DNA of 64,000 nucleotides, from the NCBI RefSeq assembly GCF_047730165.1, contig NZ_CP159834.1:1798001-1862000 (forward strand), written 5' to 3'. The position numbers were made by a program, and so were the translations under genes. The stretch comes from Patiriisocius sp047730165 (GTDB lineage: Bacteria; Bacteroidota; Bacteroidia; Flavobacteriales; Flavobacteriaceae). Below the pieces are notes generated by a model. It had not been told where the DNA came from. It was given only the letters and a program-made list of their open reading frames with translations, and made no database searches. Positions 35,023 through 43,178 of this stretch are shown in pieces. Numbering within the stretch: the stretch's first letter is position 1; each line of letters begins with the position of its first letter.

Positions 35023-37386
35023 TTAAAAATCTCCAAACTTCAATCCAATAAAGAACGTTCTTGGACGGTTAGGACCATAAATGAAGTCTGAATCACGCAA
35101 GGCGCCACTATCAAAATCGTCTTGATAACTATCAAATAAATTTTGAACACCACCACTTAGCTCAACGTGAAATGTCTCTTTCAAATCAAAGTGATAGGTT
35201 ATTTTTGTTGTCATATCTAAAAATGCTTCGGTATCTACTAAATCGATAAAACCAGAGTCACTAATTACTCTAGGTGCAATCATTGAGCCAGTATAGCTTC
35301 CTGTTACATCAAACTTGAATGCTTCAGAGGCTGTCCAATTGACATTTAAGAAACCGTAAATGTTTGGCGCTCTCACAAATTTCTCTAGTATTACGTCTTC
35401 TTCGCCAGGCACACTATCATCTGCTTCAAACAGTACTTGGTCTTCTTTAAATATAGAACGTTGAAAAGTTGCGCCAGCTTGGAATAAAAAATCTGAGCTT
35501 GGCGATACGCTCAATTCCAAGTTTGCACCTGCCACATATGCACCAGACCCGTTTCTTGTTTCTTCAAGAATTGAACCGTTAGGTAAAGATGTTCCCGTAC
35601 TTACAATGGTAAATGGGTTTTCCAAGGTGGTATAAAAACCTTCTACCAAAAAATTGGTTTGGGTTTTGTTGAAATCTTTTGTGTAATTTAAAGATGCGGT
35701 AAAGGCGTTTGAAAATTCACTTTCAAGATTATCGGAAAGAATGACAAAACGTTGTTCCCCACCTACCGATGAAATATGTAAATCTTCATTGAAAGCTTGC
35801 GGTGCTCTGAATCCACGGGCATAGCCACCCCTAAACTGCAAGGCATCATTAATGTTATATAAAACAGTCAATCTCGGATTAAGTACCGTTTCACTTACAT
35901 TATATAACCGCTCAATATTTTGTATTCTATATAAACCATCTACATTAACGTGGTCAATACGAGCACCAATTAATGCCGTAAATTTTTCAGAAGGTTTCCA
36001 TTCATATTGTGCATAAAGCCCTATGCTATTTACCTCTTGGTCAACCAGTTTATTATAGCCCGGTATGGCATCATCGGTATCATTCAGTTGGTATTCCAAA
36101 CCTGTTGTTATGACATCCTGTTTAAAATTATGTGTATATTTTGTACCTGCGACGAATGCTACATCTCTTGTTTTTCCAAAGGCATTATTGGCTAAGGTTG
36201 AATCTGCCGCTGTCCGTCCACCTCCTAAACCACCATAATAACTATCGCGGTCTGTATGCTGTAAAGAGACATAAGCAGTACCAGAGTTTTTACGGGCATC
36301 GTCAAACAATTCATAATCCACACCTGTAAAAATGGTGTTGTGGTCAAGTTCTTCAGTAATATCAGTAAATTGTGGCGCAAGGTCAAGGCGGTCTCCACCA
36401 CGTCTATACTCTCTAATTCCAGTAAAATCTAAACCTATACGACTATTATCGTTGGGTCGCAAAAATACTTTTGCGCCTAATGAGTTATTATTTAATTTTG
36501 TAATCTCGGTGAAACCATCATCGTTGGCATCAAAAGCATCACGGTCACGGAATATACCATATACGGTTATACCACTAGTTAAATCCTCACTTACTATTGA
36601 GGCGTTTAAGTTTACGTTACGGTCTAATGTTGTACCCCCGATAATCCCAAAATTAGAACTTATTTCCCAACTGTTGTTTACAGGTTCTTTGGTAATTACA
36701 TTTATAGTTCCTGCAATGGCGTTGGAACCAAAAAGTGCAGAACCACCACTTCTAACTACTTCCACGCGGTCTATAATACTTATGGGAATCTGTTCCAATC
36801 CATAAACGCCATTGAGAGCGCTAAAGACAGGACGGCTGTTAACCAAAATCTGGGTGTATTGCCCTTCTAAACCATTTAGGCGTACTTGTGTGAAACCGCA
36901 GTTTTGGCAGTTGGTTTCCACCCGTACACCAGGTTGGTAATTCAGTCCATCTGCCAATGAGATGGATTGTGTTGCCTTGAACAACTTTGGGCTTAAAACA
37001 TTCACTATTACTGGTGCTTCTTTCTTGCTGATACGATTTCTTGTAGCGCTTACCACAACTTGTTCAAGACCTAACCCATCTTCTGTTAAAGCAAAATCAA
37101 GTTTTTGTGTATCTCCTTCTGCTATTGTTATTTTTTTGGATAATGAGCGATATCCTTGAAGTTGCGCAATAATTGTATTATCTCCCGAAAGAATACTCAA
37201 TGAATAGTTACCGTCAATATCAGTATCGGTGCCTTGAGTACCACCTTTAACATAAACACTCGCAAAAGGCACAGGGTTTCCGTTTGAGGTTATTGTTCCA
37301 GAAATGGTAGCCTCTTTGTCTTGAGCCACCGCAATGCTAATGGCAAATAAGCATAAAAAAGTTAATAGATGTTTCATAGATTTCAA
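35023..37386 (-). CDS. TonB-dependent outer-membrane receptor
   Basis: 787 residues: signal peptide (to about 21), carboxypeptidase-regulatory-like domain (about 24-100, ATISGTITSNGNPVPFASVYVKGG), plug domain (about 105-230: EQVVVSATRNRISKKEAPVIVNV, SGGSALFGSNAIAGTINVITK) and a 22-strand barrel ending in FFIGLKFGDF. CQNCG in the plug (about 160-164) is a CxxC that could bind or sense a metal. Divergent from a DtxR-like metalloregulator and followed by a thioredoxin-like protein: probably uptake of a metal, haem or metallophore. Ligand unknown. Confidence 0.9.
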   Translation of the reverse strand: MKSMKHLLTFLCLFAISIAVAQDKEATISGTITSNGNPVPFASVYVKGGTQGTDTDIDGNYSLSILSGDNTIIAQLQGYRSLSKKITIAEGDTQKLDFALTEDGLGLEQVVVSATRNRISKKEAPVIVNVLSPKLFKATQSISLADGLNYQPGVRVETNCQNCGFTQVRLNGLEGQYTQILVNSRPVFSALNGVYGLEQIPISIIDRVEVVRSGGSALFGSNAIAGTINVITKEPVNNSWEISSNFGIIGGTTLDRNVNLNASIVSEDLTSGITVYGIFRDRDAFDANDDGFTEITKLNNNSLGAKVFLRPNDNSRIGLDFTGIREYRRGGDRLDLAPQFTDITEELDHNTIFTGVDYELFDDARKNSGTAYVSLQHTDRDSYYGGLGGGRTAADSTLANNAFGKTRDVAFVAGTKYTHNFKQDVITTGLEYQLNDTDDAIPGYNKLVDQEVNSIGLYAQYEWKPSEKFTALIGARIDHVNVDGLYRIQNIERLYNVSETVLNPRLTVLYNINDALQFRGGYARGFRAPQAFNEDLHISSVGGEQRFVILSDNLESEFSNAFTASLNYTKDFNKTQTNFLVEGFYTTLENPFTIVSTGTSLPNGSILEETRNGSGAYVAGANLELSVSPSSDFLFQAGATFQRSIFKEDQVLFEADDSVPGEEDVILEKFVRAPNIYGFLNVNWTASEAFKFDVTGSYTGSMIAPRVISDSGFIDLVDTEAFLDMTTKITYHFDLKETFHVELSGGVQNLFDSYQDDFDSGALRDSDFIYGPNRPRTFFIGLKFGDF

Positions 37387-37412
37387 TCTCTTAATTAGAA
37401 TTGCAAAAATAA

Positions 37413-37434
37413 TAAGTTAGAGTGGTCTAACAAA
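37413..37434. promoter_or_regulatory. DtxR/MntR-type operator candidate
   Basis: Perfect inverted repeat GTTAGA (37416-37421) - GTGG - TCTAAC (37426-37431) in the 89-bp divergent gap between the TonB receptor and the DtxR-like gene. It resembles the TTAGGTTAG/CTAACCTAA layout bound by DtxR proteins. A Bacteroidetes-style -7 box TATTTTTG lies at 37454-37461, before the regulator. Confidence 0.6.
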
Positions 37435-37475
37435 ATAATTCGGTAATAATTTATATTTTTGTTGAAAAACATTCT

Positions 37476-38132
37476 ATGGCTTCAGATATTAAAGAGAATT
37501 ATATTAAGGCGTTGCTCTATCTACATCAAAAGAACGAGGATATATCATTATCTGAATTAGGGGAAGAATTGCAGGTAAGTAAACCAACTGCCAACGATAT
37601 GATAAAAAAATTACAGACTGAAGGAATTGTAATTTCAAAGAAATATAAACCCATAAAAATAACTGAAAAGGGCAAACAACGAGCTGCTGAAATAATCAGG
37701 AAGCACCGATTGTCTGAAATGTTTTTATTGCAGATAATGAAATTTGGTTGGGAAGAGGTTCACGAAATTGCGGAAGAGCTGGAACATATAAAGACAGATA
37801 AGTTCTTTGACCGAATGGATGAATTGATGGGATTTCCGACAACAGACCCACACGGTTCTCCCATACCTGATAAGAATGGAAATTTCAATAAGCCAAACTA
37901 CAAACGGCTTTCTCAAATATCTTCGCAATCAACGGTTATTGTAAAAGCATTGCGAGATAGCTCAACAGATTTTTTACTGTTCCTTAATAACAAATCAATC
38001 CAACTCACCACAAAAATTACGGTTACTCATATTGAACCTTTTGATGGAAGTTTTACGGTGGCCTATGAAGGTTTTAAAGATGTGGTTTTGGGCAAATCCA
38101 TTTGTGACCGTATTTTGGTTGAAAAGATTTGA
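37476..38132 (+). CDS. DtxR/MntR-family metal-dependent repressor
   Basis: 218 residues: winged HTH (about 1-65: ISLSELGEELQVSKPTANDMIKKLQTEG), metal-binding/dimerisation domain (about 66-140: RKHRLSEMFLLQIMKFGWEEVHEIAEELEHI, TTDPHGSPIPD), and a C-terminal FeoA/SH3-like domain (about 150-218). His and Glu ligands of the DtxR metal sites are present (HRLSE, EEVHE, ELEH). It represses metal-import genes when iron or manganese is ample; the divergent TonB receptor is the obvious target. Confidence 0.9.
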   Translation: MASDIKENYIKALLYLHQKNEDISLSELGEELQVSKPTANDMIKKLQTEGIVISKKYKPIKITEKGKQRAAEIIRKHRLSEMFLLQIMKFGWEEVHEIAEELEHIKTDKFFDRMDELMGFPTTDPHGSPIPDKNGNFNKPNYKRLSQISSQSTVIVKALRDSSTDFLLFLNNKSIQLTTKITVTHIEPFDGSFTVAYEGFKDVVLGKSICDRILVEKI

Positions 38133-38150
38133 TTTTTCAATGAAATTATA

Positions 38151-38201
38151 ACTGCAAATAAGGAATTATCTTTCCAGAATACCGTCTCAAAAATTTTATG
38201 A
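38151..38201 (+). pseudogene. relic of kinase-type coiled coil
   Basis: Translates as TANKELSFQNTVSKIL and stop. The ANKELSFQN core matches the coiled-coil repeat of the kinase at 12999 (ANKELAFQN). No other part of a kinase gene remains here; it suggests a sensor gene once lay after the DtxR-like gene. Confidence 0.4.
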
Positions 38202-38205
38202 TGAT

Positions 38206-38293
38206 GCGAGCGTCGGCAAGAAACAGCTCTTTTGTTTTTTAAGCGTTGGCTTATGTGGCTGGAAAAAACAAATGTGCTGTTTGCGCGTTAGCT
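38206..38293 (+). repeat. palindrome G2, attC-like
   Basis: 19-bp arms AACAGCTCTTTTGTTTTTT (38222-38240) / AAAAAACAAATGTGCTGTT (38263-38281), with loop AAGCGTTGGCTTATGTGG. Right end GTTAGCT (38287-38293) fits the GTTRRYY-like ends of the array. The left end GAGCGTC is degenerate. It lies 40 bp from where the sigma gene at 38334 is cut short. Confidence 0.65.
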
Positions 38294-38333
38294 TTTTCTA
38301 CCTAAATGTTGATTTTTTGCACCCTTTTTTACT

Positions 38334-38651
38334 TCATTTGATTTTTTTTTCATCATCGTTTTTGTTATCATCATAGATGCTATTTGACAATAAGTCTTCA
38401 TTAATAGTGATGTTTTTTATTGGTTTACGTAAATCTCCTAAACAAACATTTACTGCAATTCTATAAATCCAAGTGTCAATAGACGATTTTCCTTTAAATG
38501 AGTTTCTATGTTTCCAAACCTTTATAAAAGTTTCCTGATGCCATTCTTTTGCAAGCTCATTATTTCCTGATGCATATCCTAAACATAACCTGTGGACTTT
38601 AGAAGCGTGTAAATTATAAATGTTAGTAAATTCTTGTTCTGTAATCGTCAT
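38334..38651 (-). CDS. truncated ECF sigma factor, region 2 only
   Basis: 105 residues. Region 2 is intact (EFTNIYNLHASKVHRLCLGYASGNNELAKEWHQETFIKVW, then SSIDTWIYRIAVNVCLGDLRK) but the protein stops after NDDEKKIK, before region 4, so it cannot recognise -35 sites as a normal sigma factor. A long A run near the end and the G2 palindrome just downstream suggest loss of the 3' half by recombination. ATG overlaps the stop of the hydrolase relic (ATGA). Probably non-functional. Confidence 0.65.
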   Translation of the reverse strand: MTITEQEFTNIYNLHASKVHRLCLGYASGNNELAKEWHQETFIKVWKHRNSFKGKSSIDTWIYRIAVNVCLGDLRKPIKNITINEDLLSNSIYDDNKNDDEKKIK

Positions 38652-39496
38652 TTAGATGATAATATCGTTTGTATTTGTTTTAAAAACCATTCAGGCTTGT
38701 CAAACATTATAAAATGGGAACTATCTTCCGCTATAATAAAATTGTAATCTTTTAAATTTGCATATTGATTTTTATAAGTTTGCTTAACAATTTCTTCACC
38801 ATATGGTTGTGACGCTGCAATTATTGTAACCGGAATCGAAATGTTTTTTTAAATTTTCTCTAAGATCTAATTTAAGGTAATCTGTATATCCATAAACATA
38901 AGTTTTTCGGTCAGATTCGAGTATCCAGTTTTAATTTTTTCTTGAGCTGATTCTTTAAGGCTCATACTTTTCGCCATTGCTGGAGCAGTTTGCTCAAAGG
39001 CTACATCATTTATTGCTAGTTGTTGATTGTTATATGGACTTTCATAAATCAAGTTTTCAGGGTTGAAATTAGGAATCATCAATGCACCAGAAGCAGTAAG
39101 CGCATCAATTAGTATGATTTTAGAAAGTTTTAAATCGTTTTTTGCAGCAAGCCAAGTGGCAATTGTTCCGCCCAAACTAGGTCCAATTATGGTAGCATTT
39201 TGTAAATCGTTTTTTAAGATATAGTTTTTTAGAGACTCGTTGACTTTAGGTAACCAAGGGAATTCGATTGGTTCTTTTTTTCCAAAACCAGCTAAAGTTA
39301 CTATGTGACATTCATAATTCTTTTCCAATTCTTTTACTAGTGGATTCCAAATGTCTCTAGGAACTGTAAAGCCAGGAATTAATGCTATAGGTTTATCTTT
39401 TCCTGTAACTTCTACACTGATAGGTTGACCTTCATTCTTTGCATAAATTGATGAAGAAAATACGAATAAGACACACAATAAAATAAAATTTTTCAT
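38648..39496 (-). pseudogene. alpha/beta hydrolase with two frameshifts
   Basis: An exported hydrolase: signal peptide (MKNFILLCVLFVFSSSIYA), IPGFTVPRDIW, nucleophile region IGPSLGGTIATW and IILIDALTAS. The first frame stops at 38867. The remaining third is present in another frame (ISIPVTIIAASQPYGEEIV ... EDSSHFIMFDKPEWFLKQIQTIL) and ends at the TGA at 38648-38650. One base is missing near 38925-38930 (before WILESDRKTYVYGY) and one extra A sits in the A7 run around 38844-38850. Two compensating errors suggest decay; a sequencing error in the homopolymer could explain only one. Confidence 0.7.
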
Positions 39497-39612
39497 TGTT
39501 TTTAAGTTTTGATTTCCTTTTAGATGCGGTAATCAAAGAATGTTACATTTTATTTTAAAAGTGACATCTAATCAGATCCATTTATTCTTCGATAATGGTT
39601 GGTCTAAATGTT

Positions 39613-39679
39613 GCACAACGTTTAATGTATGGTGTCGAAGTATCCCAAAGGGTGCTATGCACTATACATAGTGTTAGCA
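39613..39679 (+). repeat. attC-like element E25, family D (67 bp)
   Basis: Left GCACAAC (39613-39619), right GTTAGCA (39673-39679). Arm TTTAATGTATGGTG / ACTATACATAGTG; centre AGTATCCCAAAGGGTGC as in E34. Confidence 0.8.
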
Positions 39680-39841
39680 TTTCGTTATTTCTTCTTTTAT
39701 ATCATTCGCTTTTATAACACGAACTATCCATCCAATGCATTTTTCTATTGGATCTATGTCTTGTATCTATTTTTTAATATCGTTAAATGCCATAACTTTA
39801 ATTCGATGACCAGTGGTTTCAGTTAGCCTTGGTTTTCTGAC
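39680..39841. other. short non-coding stretch
   Basis: Between E25 and the DUF2721 gene; no gene recognised on either strand. Begins TTTCGTTATTTCTTC, the common text after the right ends. Confidence 0.35.
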
Positions 39842-40237
39842 TTATTTTTTCTCAATATCATTAATATGGTGCTCTAAAGCTTTAACTGAAATTTGAATTT
39901 CCCAAATTAAAAAAGCCAAAGAAAGTATTAATAACAGAAGCGCTAAACCAAATATCCAAACAGCAATAGTATGCTGCTGTATGAAAATTAAGAACATAGT
40001 AAGTACACAAAATAGCAAACTGGTAATACCAAAAATCTGCATAGAGCGGGTTAGATATAAGCGGTGTTTAATATTTTTAATTTGAGCTATTAAGACAGAA
40101 TCCTTTTCCTTTTGATACTTATCATGCAAGTTCCGTATAATAGCTGCATAAGCCAAAAATCTATTAGTGTAAGCTAACATAATTAAAGATATTGCTGAAA
40201 ATAATAGAGCGGGAGTTGTTATGTTAAGTTCTTCCAT
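39842..40237 (-). CDS. DUF2721 membrane protein
   Basis: 131 residues, three TM helices (about 7-28, 68-87, 90-112). Signatures TPALLFSAISLIMLAYTNRFLAYAAIIRNL and LTRSMQIFGITSLLFCVLTM are those of DUF2721, a small family of unknown role with an amphipathic C-terminus (IQISVKALEHHINDIEKK). Single gene between E25 and E26. Confidence 0.83.
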   Translation of the reverse strand: MEELNITTPALLFSAISLIMLAYTNRFLAYAAIIRNLHDKYQKEKDSVLIAQIKNIKHRLYLTRSMQIFGITSLLFCVLTMFLIFIQQHTIAVWIFGLALLLLILSLAFLIWEIQISVKALEHHINDIEKK

Positions 40238-40414
40238 GAATAATGGGTTTTGTGTAAAAAATTAAATTATTAATTCTATTTTATAATCGAGTGATTCTCA
40301 CACTGGGTTTTTTTGGTATAAAAGTGGATTTTTTCCAAGGTATAGTAATTTGATTTTTATCTCAAATTACTACCTAAAAAATGTAAACTATGTCCCTTTA
40401 CCATACCTAATGAA

Positions 40415-40608
40415 TGCCAACGTCTAGGCTATGGTTAGTGCGGGATCAAAAGGAACTGTCCTTTCGATTAAGCACTTAGCCAAATCTTTTTATTTTTGTT
40501 TTGTTTTTTCATTTATAAAGCCAAATCAAAAGATTTGGCGGACTTGGTTAAAAGCACTAAACTTTGGATTAAGCACAAAACCCGTATTAATTATAGCCAT
40601 TGTTACCA
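40415..40608 (+). repeat. attC-like element E26, family C
   Basis: Left TGCCAAC (40415-40421), right GTTACCA (40602-40608). Long inner hairpin TTAGCCAAATCTTTTTATTT / AAATCAAAAGATTTGGCGGAC. Left end matches E25's right as GTT-GCATT. Confidence 0.78.
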
Positions 40609-40614
40609 GCTGAC

Positions 40615-41814
40615 TTATAATTTAGTTTCATATTCTTCTAATTTTTTCCAGATGTCTATAAATTCCTTTATTCCTTCTTTTTTAAGGTCGGTATTGACAA
40701 TCAAAAGTTTTCCAATTTTAGTTTCAGTGTTGAAAAACATATGGGTTGCGACTCCTGGGTCTCCACCAGTATGACCTATTTGTCCTTGCGCTGAAATACC
40801 CATAAAAATACCCATATTATATTCGTCATTATAAGCACTTTCATTTCTTTCATTATAATTTTTATCAGTCAGTTGTGGTCTAAATAGTTCCTTATAACTT
40901 TGCTTATTTAAGATGCTACCATTACCATTATTACCTGCAATTAGTTCGGTTAAGTATTTCCCTAAATCAGTAGAAGAAGTAATTAAACCACCATCAGGAT
41001 AATTAACCAATTGATAAAAAGCTAATTCGGTTTCTTTGTCTTTGTATAATTTAGAATGTTTTGAAAAATCTACTTCAGTAAATGACCAACCAGAATTGGA
41101 CATTCCTAAAGGTGTAAGAATATGCTCGTTAGTAAATTCGTTAAATGATTGATTGGTTGCCTTTTCTATTACCAAGGCGGCTAATCCCGCGACAACATTT
41201 GAATACTCAAATATTGCTCCCGGCTTTGTCTTTAAAAAATTATTTTTCTTATGCCATTTTCCATCTTCACTTAAAATATTCTTTAAAAATTCATCTAGGA
41301 CCATTTTTTCATTAGGTAAACGAAAATTGCTATTTACTTTAGCTTCCTTATTCTCTGCTTCTTTTAAAATATATCCATTCTTCTCATATCTAGAAGGGTC
41401 TTTAATACTAGATGTGTGAGTTGCCAATTGTCGTATTGTAATTTGTTCATTAGGGAAATGTGGATTACTTACTTCGAATGGCAAGTGTTTGTTTATAGGG
41501 TCGTCTAAGTTAAGTTTTCCAAGCTCTTGAGCTTTAAGTAATGCAATGCCAATAAAAGTTTTGGAAATAGAAGCAATGTTTTGAACTGTATTATTAGTGT
41601 ATTTCTTGTTTGTTTTAATGTTAGAATATCCAAACCCTTTTTCGTACAGAATGCCATCTTGATTTACAATAGCCACAGAGAATCCATTAATATATTCTCT
41701 TGCGTATATTTTTTCAAGTTCTTCAGTCAATTTTATTAAGGTAGAATCATTAGTCTGACAATAAATTGTATTAACAAAAATATTTAAGATTAACGTTATA
41801 ATTATTTTTTTCAT
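40615..41814 (-). CDS. exported serine hydrolase, class C beta-lactamase fold
   Basis: Start at 41814 (MKKIIITLILNIFVNTIYCQ); the region above it runs toward E27. 399 residues with a signal peptide. SxxK is SISKTF, the YxN motif is YSN (FEYSNVVAG), and GHTGGDPG supplies the third active-site motif. All three are canonical for S12 penicillin-binding-protein-like hydrolases. Role likely in peptide, ester or cell-wall turnover. The second of four family members here. Confidence 0.87.
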   Translation of the reverse strand: MKKIIITLILNIFVNTIYCQTNDSTLIKLTEELEKIYAREYINGFSVAIVNQDGILYEKGFGYSNIKTNKKYTNNTVQNIASISKTFIGIALLKAQELGKLNLDDPINKHLPFEVSNPHFPNEQITIRQLATHTSSIKDPSRYEKNGYILKEAENKEAKVNSNFRLPNEKMVLDEFLKNILSEDGKWHKKNNFLKTKPGAIFEYSNVVAGLAALVIEKATNQSFNEFTNEHILTPLGMSNSGWSFTEVDFSKHSKLYKDKETELAFYQLVNYPDGGLITSSTDLGKYLTELIAGNNGNGSILNKQSYKELFRPQLTDKNYNERNESAYNDEYNMGIFMGISAQGQIGHTGGDPGVATHMFFNTETKIGKLLIVNTDLKKEGIKEFIDIWKKLEEYETKL

Positions 41815-41839
41815 TTCTATATACGGATTGTCTTGCTTG

Positions 41840-41970
41840 CTGTAACGTGATTTTGTACGGTTATTGGCGTGTTTAAGCACCTAATTTAGCAAATACAAAC
41901 CGAATAGAAAATCCGCGAGGATTTTCGTAAGTAGGCTAGAACTGGCAATAAATTATATACAGTGTTGGCA
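41840..41970 (+). repeat. attC-like element E27, family A
   Basis: Left CTGTAAC (41840-41846), right GTTGGCA (41964-41970), directly abutting the Fic stop codon at 41971. Perfect GAAAATCC-GCGA-GGATTTTC hairpin. Confidence 0.82.
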
Positions 41971-42567
41971 TTAGTTTTTTGCAAATTCAATTAACTGTTT
42001 GAAATTGCCATTATCAGCTTCTCTTAATGATTTTATATATTTACTTCTTGTTTCGTTAGCTTTAACCATATTTGATTGATGCCATGAAAATATTTTATTC
42101 CCAAATATTGATTCCATAATAATGTCAGCCATCATTCTAGAGTGTCTTCCATTTCCATTAGGAAAACAATGAATGGATACGATGCGATGTTTAAATCTTA
42201 TAGCTATTTCTTCAGGTGAAAAAGTTTTGTTTTCTATCCAATATTTAGTGTCGTCCAATAAATTTTTTAATTCAATCCCAATTTGCGTCCACGGAATTCC
42301 AATGTTTTTTTCGGTCTTTCTAAATTCGCCTGCCCATTTCCATACATCACCATACATTCTTTTATGTAAGTCTTTTACAAACTTTTCCATTAACATTTTT
42401 TCAAGTTTGAATTTTGTATGAATAGTCCATTCGACTGCTTTTTCAATGTTCAATTGCTCAAATTCATCCAGTTCTCCTTGAGTAGTAATAGACTTTATTT
42501 TAAGACCTTCCTTTTCTTCTTCATCTAAAGGTGTTTGTCCATCTTTATAATCGAATTCTAATCCCAT
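41971..42567 (-). CDS. Fic-domain protein, mobile mystery protein B type
   Basis: 198 residues. Fic core HCFPNGNGRHSRMMAD (about 134-149) with the catalytic His and the GNGRxxR anion loop, and an N-terminal region typical of the family named mobile mystery protein B. Fic enzymes transfer AMP or related groups to target proteins and often act as toxins; the Asn before GNGR replaces the acidic metal ligand of canonical AMPylators, as is usual in this subgroup. It overlaps the upstream Xre gene by 10 bp. Together they form a toxin/antitoxin-like mobile pair. Confidence 0.87.
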   Translation of the reverse strand: MGLEFDYKDGQTPLDEEEKEGLKIKSITTQGELDEFEQLNIEKAVEWTIHTKFKLEKMLMEKFVKDLHKRMYGDVWKWAGEFRKTEKNIGIPWTQIGIELKNLLDDTKYWIENKTFSPEEIAIRFKHRIVSIHCFPNGNGRHSRMMADIIMESIFGNKIFSWHQSNMVKANETRSKYIKSLREADNGNFKQLIEFAKN

Positions 42568-43019
42568 AATGATTTTTTCATCTCTCCTTTTATTTCATTA
42601 GCAAGTTCCTTTATGGTTTTAGCTATCTTTTCATCTCCAATTCCTTGGTCCTCTAATTTCATATTTTGGTTGGTTCTTAAAACTATTTTTCGGGCCAGTT
42701 TTTCAGCCTTTAAGTTTACTAGGCTGTCAATGGTCCCATCTTTTGGAATAAAACCATAGACAAATTTCATATTCAAAGCATTACCAACATCCTTTAATTT
42801 ATTGATGGTTATCTGACCTGTAGCTTCACGTTCCTCGATTTTTTGTATTGCTCCTTTAGTTAAGTTAAGTTTGGCCCCTAATTGGTCCCTCGTCATATTA
42901 AGAGTGGTTCTAATAGTATTTACCCATCCTTTTTGAGGGACCAGGACCATACCTGCATCTTTAAAATTCCCTAATTTTTGGTCCAGTTGTTCTATGAGCA
43001 GTTTTTTCTTGTTTCTCAT
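42558..43019 (-). CDS. Xre-type regulator, mobile mystery protein A type
   Basis: 153 residues. HTH_3 domain (about 32-90): WVNTIRTTLNMTRDQLGAKLNLTKGAIQKIEEREATGQITINKLKDVGNALN. Then FVYGFIPKDGTIDSLVNLKAEKLARKIV, characteristic of the family mobile mystery protein A, which accompanies the Fic-type protein B. The overlap with the Fic gene and the upstream inverted operator suggest autoregulation and probably antitoxin function. Confidence 0.88.
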   Translation of the reverse strand: MRNKKKLLIEQLDQKLGNFKDAGMVLVPQKGWVNTIRTTLNMTRDQLGAKLNLTKGAIQKIEEREATGQITINKLKDVGNALNMKFVYGFIPKDGTIDSLVNLKAEKLARKIVLRTNQNMKLEDQGIGDEKIAKTIKELANEIKGEMKKSLWD

Positions 43020-43033
43020 TTGTTAATATTTTT

Positions 43034-43111
43034 ATACATATAAGTATATAAATTAAACCAAAAGTATACAAATACATATAAAAAAACAAATAAAAGAATA
43101 CTTATATGTAT
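43034..43111. promoter_or_regulatory. paired 14-bp inverted operator upstream of Xre/Fic pair
   Basis: ATACATATAAGTAT (43034-43047) and its exact reverse complement ATACTTATATGTAT (43098-43111) flank further half-sites (AGTATAC, ATACATATA at 43063-43080). The cluster sits 15-90 bp upstream of the regulator start; the 14-mers are the strongest candidates for Xre binding. Confidence 0.68.
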
Positions 43112-43178
43112 CTTTTAAGAATTAAAATCATACAAATACGTATGTTTAAGTTTGTGTAAAAGGTTCTGATTTAATTAA

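Noticed and set aside
36332..36805. 157-codon frame on the + strand inside the TonB receptor gene
   Set aside because: Lies entirely antisense to a well-supported receptor gene and shows no family features.
38206..38293. G2 palindrome as a simple rho-independent terminator of the sigma or DtxR-like gene
   Set aside because: The loop is long (22 nt), the same layout recurs at 34384, and it ends in a GTTAGCT heptamer, fitting a repeat family better than a terminator.
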